Of a DNA stretch of 64,000 nt, positions 47,401-54,965 are shown piece after piece. Made by a program: the position numbers and the translations under genes. The notes beneath the pieces were generated by a model. It did no database searches, was not told where the DNA came from, and was given only the letters and a program-made list of their open reading frames with translations. Position 1 is the stretch's first letter; every line of letters starts with the position of its first letter. Location: NCBI GenBank assembly GCA_964425605.1, contig CAYRNR010000004.1, positions 77,857-141,856 on the forward strand. The letters run 5' to 3'. This DNA comes from CAYRNR01 sp964425605 (GTDB lineage Bacteria > Myxococcota_A > UBA796 > UBA9615 > CAYRNR01).

Positions 47401-47552
47401 GCCAGCAGGATCCAGCGGCTCGACGTGGCCGCGGGCCAGGTGGACACCAGGACAGACACCCAGACCGCGGCGGCGGCAGTCAGGGAGATCGTCGGGAGCA
47501 GCCACGAGCCCGCTCTCTGTTCGGGCTCGGTCTCGTCCGTCGTGTCGACCAT
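44421..47552 (-). CDS. Large membrane protein: helices, NHL/Vgb-like propeller, von Willebrand A domain
   Basis: A 1043-residue protein. Residues 18-230 contain about seven transmembrane helices. Residues 350-650 are a beta-propeller of NHL/virginiamycin-B-lyase type, with repeats such as GVAVDAQNRVWVGGEG, GLALDARNQVWGI, GIAVDLRGNVWIADN and GVAADAAGNIWVADS. Strand-rich Ig-like sequence follows (about 665-760). A von Willebrand A domain (about 785-960) has the complete metal site DSSGS (791-795) with later TPIARS and VVLLSDGIE. A short C-terminal domain ends the protein. It resembles a membrane sensor or scaffold that displays propeller and vWA modules. The start at 47552 is divergent from the SGNH protein (113 bp apart). 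Substrate or partner unknown. Confidence 0.82.
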   Translation of the reverse strand: MVDTTDETEPEQRAGSWLLPTISLTAAAAVWVSVLVSTWPAATSSRWILLAGLVAAAAATAGSIRLGWGPATAAPVVWTALGGCAVITWWFHPTADSGGAQLFGLEPARLAHLTLLAALAMPLLPAGRWLRVGVWVLGFLALWSALPFAVGAVLATPIEDMPLSQGLWSSLPQGLHPPFVALFVYLPLASVVMILAHARRWRREHIGRLGLIAGLLWLLALVPPWALGVRLLRMNHLVTPVDLVFPPRAGVGTTAVVLADGTPVIVSTAGYADLTAEERDRGPAFRILARGLKPADPAEKTRLWVTVLDEHGRSVRDMDASDLDVIHQGRSVTRFDFDRTVSDVPPSLTPPFIWIANSGENTVSKLSTRTGEELDRFAVGRDPSRTAVDLDGNVYVASRDSHELTKIAAHDCRGSGCVQFTVPTCKGARGVAVDAQNRVWVGGEGKGGTACLQLHEPTHGEVLEEYGDVKGRIYGLALDARNQVWGILNPGDQLVRLGRSGSAVEIYDPPDGAPLYGIAVDLRGNVWIADNGRGGVLRFDPSREIWDRFGDDDGRGRGVAADAAGNIWVADSARDLLLKFDGGTGDVLGRYDTGGGEPVGVAIDSEQFVWVVNRGSDTATRIEPVRGGIVGVYPVGRGPYTYSDMTGYALNTFVARRGLYTVAFHAEPLDLELVQPPDGSLVATTGVEPLPLAVAVEAYDPDDPLVSVQYTVDGLVVGRAEADPFHALWSYTEIDEGPHVVEAVGTTESGWQDSDAATVVATRTFGTVALELVQDGVPVDHLPRAIELVVDSSGSMWGWAGDGLKIEVARRAVSEILTQLPPDTTVALRAYGHRDKTCTDSELLVPPGPLDVASLEAALDGLTPHGRTPIARSLELAARDLQPLGGGRLGDRIVVLLSDGIETCRGDPCAVAADLASSEVQVRANVVGFALGADVDPASLRCMAEVTGGIYVEADDADTLAEGLARAVEVLFTLVDDDGRVVHMGSLSEPSVRAPTGSYRVRFGTSAATLESDPFVLGPDETVVVQLDASEGRIPTTLVKKIP

Positions 47553-47665
47553 CACGGGACCTAGCTTACTTGGTTCGGCGCGGTCGTGACGCCATCGCGA
47601 CCGCCGGGGCGGTCTGCGGATGTCCAGGAAATCGGATATGTTTCGAGGACCCCCGGGGAGAAGCC

Positions 47666-49894
47666 GTGCGTCGTCGTGCGTTGGTGGAATTCGTCTTCCT
47701 GGCGGCCGCGACGAGTTCCGTGATCGCGGCCGCGGGGCGGGCGTGGGCGCAGGACCCGGCGGACGACTCCACGGAACCCCGGATCGGAGTCTGCGCGCCG
47801 CTGGCCGACGGTCGCCTGGACACCGGCCTGTCGACGTCCAGGGAGCGCGCGGAGATCCTCGAAGCCCTCGCAAGATCGGAGAGCCTCGACTGCGCCGAGC
47901 CCCTGCTGGAGCGCGCTCGGCAGCGCTCCTCCCTCGATGTCATCCGGCTGATCGGCCCGTGCTTCGAGGCCTGGGGGGAGCCGTCCCACCTGCCGGCGCT
48001 GTACGGGCTCTACGGCGAGTCCATGCTGTCGCCGTTCGGCCGCGACGACGATCTGGCCCTGAGCACGGCCGAGGCGATCCGTTCGTTGCGCGCCCTGCAG
48101 GGACAGCCCCTGGTGCAGGTCGAGTGGCCCGAGGTGCGCGCCCAGTGGCTCGGCCTCGCCCACGACCGCTTCGTCGCGGAGTGGAGCATGGGGGCCCTGG
48201 ACGCCCTGCCGCCCACCGAGGACCAGCGCGAGGAGTACGTCCGCCTGGCCGATCCGGAGTTCCTGGCCTGTCTCGCCGAGCCCGGCCAGGCACCGAGGGA
48301 TCCGTTCGATCCGCTGCTGCGGTCCTCCACCGCGTCCTCGGAGCTCTCGGCCAGCACCCGCTGCGCCGCGCAGACCATCCTCGACACCTGGGTCGTCCAC
48401 GCCACGCCCGTGTGGTCGTGGAACGTCTCGCGTCTCCTGGATCACTACCCGAACATGGATTACTGGGGGCCCCTGGCCCTGGAGCTGGAGCAGCGGTGGG
48501 ACCAGCAGGTCCTGCCACCGGCGGAGGCGCCGAGCGGCGATCGGTCGCGCTGGGCGGTCGCCGAGGAGCCCGGGAGCGGGATCTGGGTGGGGCTCGCGGC
48601 CGCCGTGGCGATCCTGATCTGCGTCGTGATCTGGCAGCGCAGGCGATTGCTGCGCAGGGCGGTGGCCTTCCGCGTCGGCGCCCTGCTGCTCGGCCCCCTC
48701 GCGGTGGTGGCCGTGGAGGGGGTGCTGGTGCTCGCCGGCGCCCCACCGGGAGACGAACTGCGATCCCTGCACGAGTGCCGGCTCGAGGAGTTCGACGGCG
48801 CCGGGGGGGCCAAGGCCTTCCTGGACAAGCGCAACCGCGCCTTCACCGTCCAGCGCCCCGACGGCGTGTCGCGCGTCGCCGTGGTGGGGGCATCCACGGT
48901 CGCCGGTCCCGGGCTGCCGTTCGAGGAGACCATCCCCGGCCGGCTGCAGGGGCTGCTGGGGGACCGCGCGGAGGTCGTGGCCCTGGGGGTGTACGGCATC
49001 GACTCGCCGTGGGTGCGGTCCTGGGCGGTGCACGCCGTGGACCACCTCGACGCGGATCTCGTTGTGGTCTATTCCGGTCACAACGAGGTGGGCGTGACCC
49101 GCGAGCAGGCCATCGCCCAGGGGCTGGGGCCGCCAGCGTGGTGGCTGCGCGCCCAGGGAATGGCCCGGAGGACCCGGCTGGCCGGGTTGTTGATCCCCTT
49201 GCTCGGCTCGGATCGGGGTGTCGAGGAGGGCCTCGACCAGGACGGTGACGCCGCCGCCGAGACCGAGGACGGACCTGCGCTGAATCTCGAGACCCACCAC
49301 CCCGGGTTCGAGGCCCGGGTGGCCGTGGAGTTCGAGGTGGAGACCACCGACATGGTGCGCGCCGTGCGCCGTCGCGGCGCCCGCGTGCTGCTCGTCCAAC
49401 CCTGCTTCAACCACCATGGCCTGCGGGCCTCGAGGGAGGTGGTGAGCCTCGATCCCGCGCTGTCCGATCAGGGGGACGAGCTGGCCGTCGCCATCGACCG
49501 GGCGTTACGGGCCGGGGAGGGCGAGGCCGCGATGGAGGCCGCGCTGGAGCTGGTCCGGATCGTTCCCGAGCACGCCACCCCCCACCTGCTGGCGTCCCTC
49601 GCTGCCGAGAATCTCGGAGATCTGGACACCGCCGAGGCAAGCATCTGGCAGACGGCGCGCCTCAACCACCGCGGCAGCGCCGTCACCCCGGGCGTCGCCG
49701 CTGCCATCTCTCGCATCTCCGACCGCGAGCAGGTGCCCGTCGCCGACGCCCACGCCGCCCTGCACGAGGCCTCCCCCGACCACCTGCCCGGCTTCGGCTT
49801 GTTCTGGGACTACGTGCACTTCAACGCCGCGGGCGCGGCGGTCGTGGCTGCGGAGATCGCCCGGGTGATCGAGGGCGAGGGGCTGCTGGACTAG
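47666..49894 (+). CDS. Membrane-bound SGNH/GDSL-type hydrolase (742 aa)
   Basis: The signal-like N-terminus (VEFVFLAAATSSVIAAAG) is followed by a helical region of about 270 residues. Two membrane helices lie at about 304-325 and 334-357. The SGNH domain has VVGASTVAG (nucleophile Ser410), the Gly/Asn block VVYSGHNEVG (Asn473) and the final DYVHFNAAG (Asp715, His718). SGNH enzymes are esterases or acyl transferases acting on lipids, glycans or acetyl groups. A TPR-like helical insert (ALELVRIVPEHATPHLLASLAAENLG) sits before the last block. The GTG at 47666 has GGGGAGA upstream. The stop shares CTAG with the convergent DUF4287-type gene. Possibly an O-acyl-modifying enzyme for a surface polymer. 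Confidence 0.8.
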   Translation: MRRRALVEFVFLAAATSSVIAAAGRAWAQDPADDSTEPRIGVCAPLADGRLDTGLSTSRERAEILEALARSESLDCAEPLLERARQRSSLDVIRLIGPCFEAWGEPSHLPALYGLYGESMLSPFGRDDDLALSTAEAIRSLRALQGQPLVQVEWPEVRAQWLGLAHDRFVAEWSMGALDALPPTEDQREEYVRLADPEFLACLAEPGQAPRDPFDPLLRSSTASSELSASTRCAAQTILDTWVVHATPVWSWNVSRLLDHYPNMDYWGPLALELEQRWDQQVLPPAEAPSGDRSRWAVAEEPGSGIWVGLAAAVAILICVVIWQRRRLLRRAVAFRVGALLLGPLAVVAVEGVLVLAGAPPGDELRSLHECRLEEFDGAGGAKAFLDKRNRAFTVQRPDGVSRVAVVGASTVAGPGLPFEETIPGRLQGLLGDRAEVVALGVYGIDSPWVRSWAVHAVDHLDADLVVVYSGHNEVGVTREQAIAQGLGPPAWWLRAQGMARRTRLAGLLIPLLGSDRGVEEGLDQDGDAAAETEDGPALNLETHHPGFEARVAVEFEVETTDMVRAVRRRGARVLLVQPCFNHHGLRASREVVSLDPALSDQGDELAVAIDRALRAGEGEAAMEAALELVRIVPEHATPHLLASLAAENLGDLDTAEASIWQTARLNHRGSAVTPGVAAAISRISDREQVPVADAHAALHEASPDHLPGFGLFWDYVHFNAAGAAVVAAEIARVIEGEGLLD

Positions 49895-50472
49895 CGCCCA
49901 CCGACGTGCTCGGCGGCCTTTCGAAGGTATCCCAGCACCTCCTCGTCGATCTCCGACGCGTCGCCGATGCGGACCCGGTGGGTGAACTTCGGGTTGGAGG
50001 CCTTGTAGGTCAGGAGCCTGCCGGCCGTCTCGGTGCCCGGCGGCATGGCCAGCTCCAGGTCCACCAGCTTCATCGTGCGGGGATTGACCATGGCGAACTG
50101 GGCGCGGTTGCGCAGGCTCGCGTAGGTCTTGCAGGCGACCATCTCCACGTCGTCGCCGATCTTCGTGCCCTCGGCCATGAGCGCGTCGTGGATGGGGCGG
50201 AGGTGGGCCTTCTTGCCCGAATAGAGCTGATCCACCATTTCGTCGGGGGCGTCGTACTGGCTCAGGCGGGAAGGATCGGTGATCCCCCACGCGGCCCACA
50301 GGGCGTACCCGTGGGGGCATCCGTGTTCGCTCTTGAGCCAGTTGACGATCTGCATGTGCTTGCTCAGGCCGCTGGTGCGGGCAAGCTCGATCCACTGCTC
50401 GAAGGTGCGGCCGGTCTTGGCCTCGGCGTTGAGCTTCATCGCCTCGAGCATCTCACCGGGTGACTTGGGCAC
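49891..50472 (-). CDS. DUF4287/DUF5655-type small protein
   Basis: A 193-residue cytoplasmic protein. The N-terminal part (KSPGEMLEAMKLNAEAKTGRTFEQWIELARTSG) is DUF4287-like. The C-terminal part (about 85-185, HLRPIHDALMAEGTKIGDDVEMVACKTYASLRNRAQFAMVNP ... HRVRIGDASEID) is DUF5655-like, a domain related to the YdhG/phosphotransfer-like fold of unknown function. The GTG at 50472 has GGGGAGGAC upstream and is preferred over the start at 50502. It is the fourth gene of a minus-strand set (TetR, zinc ribbon, DUF3795, this), separated from the DUF3795 gene by about 60 bp, so co-transcription is probable but not proven. Confidence 0.8.
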   Translation of the reverse strand: MPKSPGEMLEAMKLNAEAKTGRTFEQWIELARTSGLSKHMQIVNWLKSEHGCPHGYALWAAWGITDPSRLSQYDAPDEMVDQLYSGKKAHLRPIHDALMAEGTKIGDDVEMVACKTYASLRNRAQFAMVNPRTMKLVDLELAMPPGTETAGRLLTYKASNPKFTHRVRIGDASEIDEEVLGYLRKAAEHVGGR

Positions 50473-50534
50473 GATGTCCTCCCCTGGTCGGTGGTCGTGC
50501 AACTCAGATTAGGCACCGCAGCCGCGGGCGCAAG

Positions 50535-50882
50535 TCAGCGGGGCATGGACTGCCGCTTCGACTCGGTCATCTGCTCGGCGAATGCGTCGTAGCCCTGGTC
50601 CTTGATCACGTGGATGCACGCGACGCGGTTGGAGTTGAACAGCAGGCCGAAGATGCGGGCCATGAAGTTGTCGAACTTCTTGCACTCGCTGACGTCGGCG
50701 AACTCGGTGCAGTCGGCGCAGGAGCGGTAGCCGTGCTCCAGGCAACACGCGCGGATCTTGCACCAGCTGGCCTTGTCGTTGCCCTGGCAGCCCGGGCACT
50801 TGTCCGACAGGAACTTCTTGCACGCCCCGCAGTACAGGCCGCAAAAGGCGATGTTGTCGGCGTTGCAGGTGATGTCCTTCAT
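50535..50882 (-). CDS. DUF3795-type Cys-rich protein
   Basis: This 115-residue protein starts CNADNIAFCGLYCGACKKF and has Cys pairs throughout (CPGCQG, WCKIRACC, SCADCTEF, ECKKF). That is the DUF3795 pattern, a small zinc- or cluster-binding family of unknown role. The ATG at 50882 lies 2 bases after the stop of the zinc-ribbon gene, so the two are almost certainly co-translated. The ribosome site would lie within the upstream gene. No enzymatic motif is visible. It lies in a TetR-led operon and may be a redox- or metal-responsive factor. Confidence 0.85.
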   Translation of the reverse strand: MKDITCNADNIAFCGLYCGACKKFLSDKCPGCQGNDKASWCKIRACCLEHGYRSCADCTEFADVSECKKFDNFMARIFGLLFNSNRVACIHVIKDQGYDAFAEQMTESKRQSMPR

Positions 50883-50884
50883 GA

Positions 50885-51136
50885 TCAGCGGTCCTTCCAG
50901 GCGGGGAGCTGGGCCATCATGCCGCGGGCGGTCTCGCGGGCCGCGGCCTCGTCGATGCCCTGGGACTGGGTCATGAACCATGTCATCCCCTGGAGGACCT
51001 CGTCGTAGGACCGCATGGAGCCGTCCTCGCGGGCGCAGTGGAAGCAGTGGTCCCTGGCGGTGTCGCCCATGGCGAACTCCTCGGGCTTGTTCATGGGCAT
51101 CCCGCAGGCGATGCAGCGCTTGGCGTCTGTGGACAT
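50885..51136 (-). CDS. Small putative zinc-ribbon protein (83 aa)
   Basis: Residues 6-40 have CIACGMPMNKPEEFAMGDTA and CFHCAREDG, two CxxC pairs in the Zn_ribbon_2-like pattern. A helical tail follows with MTWFMTQSQGIDEAAARETARGMM. The ATG at 51136 has GGGAGGA upstream; the frame from 51154 is slightly longer but less well placed. It sits between the TetR gene (14 bp upstream) and the DUF3795 gene (2 bp downstream), so it belongs to their operon. Likely a metal-binding regulator or adaptor. Confidence 0.82.
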   Translation of the reverse strand: MSTDAKRCIACGMPMNKPEEFAMGDTARDHCFHCAREDGSMRSYDEVLQGMTWFMTQSQGIDEAAARETARGMMAQLPAWKDR

Positions 51137-51150
51137 GGTGTTCCTCCCTC

Positions 51151-51732
51151 TCAAGGGGCCAAGAGCCCCAGGTAGTGGTCGATGAGATCGTCACCGTGGC
51201 GGGCGAGGGCCGAGGCCCCCGGGGCGAACTGGTCGCGGTTGCACACGTAGTGGTGGACCAGCCCCAGCCAGGTGTTGAACAGCAGGTGCTGGGGAACCTG
51301 GCGGATACGTCCGTCGGCCCGCTCCTGCTCGGCTGCCTGGTACAGGTGGAATGAGATCACGGACTGGATGCCGGTCAGCGTGATCCGGGCCCGTGGCGGC
51401 AGCAGGGGGCCCTCCATGACCAGCCGGGCGTAGAAGGCCTCGTGCTCGGCCAGTCCATCGAGGTGGGCGCGCAGGACCTCGCGGATGCCCGCGCCCGCTT
51501 CCACGCGCTCGTGGATGCGCACGATGATCTGCTCGACCACCTCCTCGAGCACGGCCGAGACCAGATCCTCTCGAGTGGGGAAGTGCGTGAACACGGTGCC
51601 GTGGGCCACCGAGGCCCGCCGGGCCACGTCCACGGTGCGCGTGGCCGAGATCCCCTGGTCGGCGAAGAGCTCGCGGGCCACCGAGATCAGCTTTCGGCGC
51701 GTCCGCAGTTTCTGCTCTTGCCGGGTGGCCAT
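51151..51732 (-). CDS. TetR-family regulator (leads the small Cys-rich operon)
   Basis: A 193-residue TetR repressor. The DNA-binding part (RTRRKLISVARELFADQGISATRTVDVARRASVAHGTVFTHFPTREDLV, residues 9-57) is typical. The C-terminal ligand domain is uncharacterised. Two perfect adjacent palindromes (TGAGT-N4-ACTCA) lie upstream at 51752-51780, so dimers would bind there and repress its own operon. The start at 51732 is an ATG. Downstream genes encode a zinc ribbon and DUF3795, which hints that the signal concerns redox or metal chemistry; this is inference. Confidence 0.93.
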   Translation of the reverse strand: MATRQEQKLRTRRKLISVARELFADQGISATRTVDVARRASVAHGTVFTHFPTREDLVSAVLEEVVEQIIVRIHERVEAGAGIREVLRAHLDGLAEHEAFYARLVMEGPLLPPRARITLTGIQSVISFHLYQAAEQERADGRIRQVPQHLLFNTWLGLVHHYVCNRDQFAPGASALARHGDDLIDHYLGLLAP

Positions 51733-51751
51733 GATCCTCTCCTCGCTTGGG

Positions 51752-51780
51752 TGAGTACCGACTCACTGAGTTCTAACTCA
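51752..51780. promoter_or_regulatory. Tandem TetR operators (two TGAGT-N4-ACTCA palindromes)
   Basis: TGAGT-ACCG-ACTCA occupies 51752-51765 and TGAGT-TCTA-ACTCA occupies 51767-51780, both perfect, one base apart (centres 15 bp apart). They lie 19 bp before the TetR start at 51732. This compact double site suits two repressor dimers bound cooperatively. It is also within reach of a promoter for the minus-strand operon. Binding is inferred. Confidence 0.75.
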
Positions 51781-51815
51781 ATGAATCTGCGGAGGTCAAG
51801 CGAGAATCGTGGGCG

Positions 51816-53501
51816 CTACCTGCGCCGGAAGAGGGCAGCCAGCAGCAACAGGGCCGCGACCAGCCCTCCACCCGGGGGCCGCGGTCGGGACGCGCAAGCG
51901 CATCCGTCGTCCACGGGCTGCGCGGCGGCGGAGTCGTCGTCGTCGTCGCCGGTCGCGGGGCACGGCGTACCCGAGTACGTCAGGTAGACGGGGTTGGTCA
52001 GCGCCTCGAGCAGGTCACCGTCGCGCAGCTCGAGGCGGACCACGGTGCGGTCCTCGGGCAACACCTCGAAGGTGTGCTCGAACGCGTCGCCCTCCACCGG
52101 CACCTCGTCGACCACCTCGGCGTCGCGCACCACCCGCAGGGTCAGATCGTCCGCGCCGGTGGCCCTGGCCACGGCGGTGAACGATGGGCCAGCGCCCTCG
52201 TCACCCATCATCAGCGCGGTCTGGCCGCAGGTGGCCTCGAGGTGCAGATCGGGCCCGTCGGGGCCGTTGGCCTTGAGGAAGACGTGGCCGGCGCGGATGC
52301 CGTCGAGGATGGCCGCGTGGCTCAGCTCCAGGGCGAACACCACCGTGGCCGGCGTGCCGATGGCGCCCCAGAACAGGTCGTCCTCGCTGCCGGTCCCCCC
52401 CTTGTGGTCGTCGCTGCCGCCCACGGCGGTGGGGCGGTATCCGGCGGCCAGGAGTTCGTCCCAGTGCGCCAGCGCCTCCACGTTGAAGGGGTTGGACAGG
52501 CCCTGCCAGGTGGAGGCGCTGTTGAGAACCTCGATCCCGTCCACCCGGGACCAGTCGGTGTCCTCGACGGCCCAGCCCAGGGTGGTGAACGTCCCCCCGG
52601 CGTTGGTGTAGCCGATCTGATCGGGGTGGTTGACCGAGAACAGGCCGCCCGCGTCGTGCACCTGGCCGATGACCTCGTCGAGGGAGTACCCCGGCTCGGA
52701 GGCGTGGTAGTCCACGTACCCGGTGGGGCCGAACACGTTGGCGTGGCCCCGATACGTGGTGACCTCCATGCCGCGCATCAGCAGCAGATCGTCGTACTGC
52801 TCCTGGAGCGGTGGCATCTCGAAGTGGCCGGTGAAGTTGTTGTGGTCGGTCAGGGCCAGGAAGTCGAGGCCGCGGCCGTGGGCGAACTCGAAGATCTCGG
52901 CGACCGTGGGTGATCCGTCGGAATGGACCGAGTGGCAGTGGAGGTCTCCGCTGTACCAGCCCGGGCCTCCCAGGACGGGATCGGCGGGGATCGGGGGCGT
53001 GAACGGCTCGCCGCTGCTCGCCATGACGGAGATGGTGACCGTCCACGACGTGACGGTGTCGTCCGCGACCAGGCCCGCGCCGAGCTCGACGTGCCACGTC
53101 CCCGCGGGGAGGGGGCCGGCCACGTATCCGGGGGTGGTGGACGCCTCGTCGACGGCGATGGTCACCGCGTCGCGCTCGCTGCCGGACCAGCCGCGGAAGC
53201 CGTCCGGGTCGTACACGCCCAGATCGACGACGTTGCGGAGGATCGATCCCTGCTCACCTTCGACCTCGTAGTCGTACATCACGTGGATGGAGGTGGTGCC
53301 CACCCCGAGGTCGAACTCGAGGCGCTCGTACGAGGCGGTGTCCGAGGGGACGAAGGTGCCCTCGAAGTAGATGGGCTCGGCGTGGATCGGCGCCGGGAGG
53401 AGGACGAAGAGGACAACCAGCCCCCCCAACCACTCGCTCCCACGGTCTCCGTGGGAGCGTCTTCCCGGGCGCTCTGCGCCCCTCCTACGTGGCCCCATCA
53501 T
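51816..53501 (-). CDS. CehA/McbA-type PHP metallohydrolase with MYXO-CTERM-like tail
   Basis: A 561-residue secreted protein. An odd basic N-terminus (MMGPRRRGAERPGRRSHGDR) precedes the signal helix LGGLVVLFVLLPAPIHA; its codons coincide with REP-like hairpins at 53435-53481. A beta-domain follows. The PHP domain shows YSGDLHCHSVHSDG (about 187-200), ALTDHNNFTGHF, SVNHPDQIG and GGSDDHKGG, the metal ligands of CehA-type phosphoesterases. A further beta region precedes a short Asp linker, Cys-Ala-Cys, helix and FRRR (MYXO-CTERM pattern). CehA-like enzymes cleave carbaryl or phosphate esters; the natural substrate is unknown. The ATG at 53501 overlaps the stop of the upstream M23 gene (ATGA), so translation is coupled. 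Confidence 0.88.
   Translation of the reverse strand: MMGPRRRGAERPGRRSHGDRGSEWLGGLVVLFVLLPAPIHAEPIYFEGTFVPSDTASYERLEFDLGVGTTSIHVMYDYEVEGEQGSILRNVVDLGVYDPDGFRGWSGSERDAVTIAVDEASTTPGYVAGPLPAGTWHVELGAGLVADDTVTSWTVTISVMASSGEPFTPPIPADPVLGGPGWYSGDLHCHSVHSDGSPTVAEIFEFAHGRGLDFLALTDHNNFTGHFEMPPLQEQYDDLLLMRGMEVTTYRGHANVFGPTGYVDYHASEPGYSLDEVIGQVHDAGGLFSVNHPDQIGYTNAGGTFTTLGWAVEDTDWSRVDGIEVLNSASTWQGLSNPFNVEALAHWDELLAAGYRPTAVGGSDDHKGGTGSEDDLFWGAIGTPATVVFALELSHAAILDGIRAGHVFLKANGPDGPDLHLEATCGQTALMMGDEGAGPSFTAVARATGADDLTLRVVRDAEVVDEVPVEGDAFEHTFEVLPEDRTVVRLELRDGDLLEALTNPVYLTYSGTPCPATGDDDDDSAAAQPVDDGCACASRPRPPGGGLVAALLLLAALFRRR
53435..53481. repeat. Two REP-like hairpins with TCT loops inside the CehA-like 5' end
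   Basis: First hairpin: CGCTCCCACGG (53435-53445), loop TCT, perfect complement at 53449-53459. Second: GGGCGC (53467-53472), loop TCT, GCGCCC (53476-53481). On the minus strand the pair contains GTAGGAG and GTGGGAGCG, like bacterial REP palindromes. It lies in the first 25 codons of the CehA-like frame. Confidence 0.6.
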
Positions 53502-54889
53502 CGTCTCCGCGTGAATCGGATCGCGGCGAGGGCCGCCGTCAAGAGAGCGGCCCAGATGGACCCGACGGTCCCGGTCGCCGCGCAGCCGCACCCGCTCTCC
53601 CACGAGTGATCGTCGTCGTCCCCACCGGGGGGGCCCACGTCGTCGTCGCCGGCGGAGCCTGAGTCGTCGTCGTCACCGGGGCCGATGTCGTCGTCGTCGT
53701 CTCCACCGCCGGGGGGCACCACCTTGAGGGCGTCGAGGACGACGTACCGACCTTCGTCGCCGTCGCCGACGTAGTTGTCGCCCAGGCGCACCCACTGGTC
53801 CCCGCCCGCGGCAAAGGTGAACCGGCCGAGGAGGGCCCAGGTGCCCTCGTGGGCGGACTGGGAGAGGTAGACGTGCTCCGAGGTCCCGCCGTAGAAGACC
53901 TTGTAGTCGGCGTCGGAGGTGAGGTTGCCGAGCCCGGCCGGGACGTGGGCGAAGACCTCGTACTCGCCGGGGGCGGGGAACTCCATGATCCAGTTGACGC
54001 CCTGGTCGTAGTCGGGATCGGGCTCCTCCTTGACCAGGTAGTAGGCGTGGCCGCCGTGGCCGTCGTGCTCACCGAACGTGTCGGGGTCTCCGGCGTAGGT
54101 GACGCAGGGGCCGTCCTCCTCGATGATCGTGACGCCGTCGATGAGGCAGTCGGCGGTGGCGTCGTCGTCGTCGTCGCCGGCGGTGGCGTCATCGTCGTCG
54201 TCCCCGCCCGCGCCGTTGCTCGACACCAGATTGTCCCACTGGCTCAGCCCGGTGTAGCCGTCCAGGGGCTCGGGGATGGTGGCTCGGCCGCCATAGGAGC
54301 CGCCGCTGCCCGTCCCCCCGAAGCCGCTGTCGCGGTGGATGGAGAAGTGGACGTGGGGCGTGGAGAAGCTGCCGCACTCGAGGGAACCGTCGCACGACCG
54401 GCCGAGCTCGCCGATCTGCTGGCCCTGGCTCACGTGCTGGCCGTCGCTGACGGAGATGGACTCCAGGTGGGCGTACATGCTCGCGTACTGGTGCCCGTCG
54501 GCGGTGTAGTCGTGGAGGATGTAGACCCGCTGGCCGTAGTTGGTCCACCCCTCGGAGCCCCACCCGGCGTCCCAGACCGTCCCCGCCGCGATGGCCAGCA
54601 CGGGCTGTCCGCGGCCGTAGTCCGCGTGGTTCGGCAGCACGAAGTCCAGCGCGTAATAGTCGTTGGCGCAGACCGAGTCCTGGGCGCGGCAGTGGAGCGA
54701 CGAGCCCGCGCTGGGGCCGTACCCCGACAGGAGCTGCACCGTCTCGCCGTTGTGGAACGGCAGGCGGATGTCGAAGCCGCCGGGCAGGGTCACGGCCCCG
54801 GTGGAGTGGCAGTAGTCGTACGTACAGGCCGAGGCCGGCGCGGCGGCCACGGCGAGCGCGAAAAGGACGATGGTGGCTCTGGGCATCAC
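53498..54889 (-). CDS. M23-type peptidase-like protein with carbohydrate/PCMD-like domain and MYXO-CTERM-like tail
   Basis: A 463-residue secreted protein. The signal peptide (TIVLFALAVAAAPASA) precedes an M23/LytM-like domain with YALDFVLPNH, ILHDYTADGHQYASMYAHLESISV, VSQGQQIGELG and PHVHFSI (the last gives HxH). The usual first zinc ligand His is replaced by Tyr in DYYALDF, so it may bind metal poorly or be non-catalytic. An Asp-linker separates a second beta-domain (EEPDPDYDQGVNWIMEFPAPGEYEVFAHVPAG), similar to golvesin/xanthan-lyase-type modules. The tail is SGCGC, one helix and FTRRR. Cell-wall or glycan binding is likely. The start is the ATG at 54889 or 54886. Confidence 0.82.
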   Translation of the reverse strand: MMPRATIVLFALAVAAAPASACTYDYCHSTGAVTLPGGFDIRLPFHNGETVQLLSGYGPSAGSSLHCRAQDSVCANDYYALDFVLPNHADYGRGQPVLAIAAGTVWDAGWGSEGWTNYGQRVYILHDYTADGHQYASMYAHLESISVSDGQHVSQGQQIGELGRSCDGSLECGSFSTPHVHFSIHRDSGFGGTGSGGSYGGRATIPEPLDGYTGLSQWDNLVSSNGAGGDDDDDATAGDDDDDATADCLIDGVTIIEEDGPCVTYAGDPDTFGEHDGHGGHAYYLVKEEPDPDYDQGVNWIMEFPAPGEYEVFAHVPAGLGNLTSDADYKVFYGGTSEHVYLSQSAHEGTWALLGRFTFAAGGDQWVRLGDNYVGDGDEGRYVVLDALKVVPPGGGDDDDDIGPGDDDDSGSAGDDDVGPPGGDDDDHSWESGCGCAATGTVGSIWAALLTAALAAIRFTRRR

Positions 54890-54965
54890 GGATTCCCTCG
54901 TGCGTACATCTGGTAGTCTAGGGGGGACCTGGGGTGATGGGCAGACAAAAGACCGGGAGGGTTCG

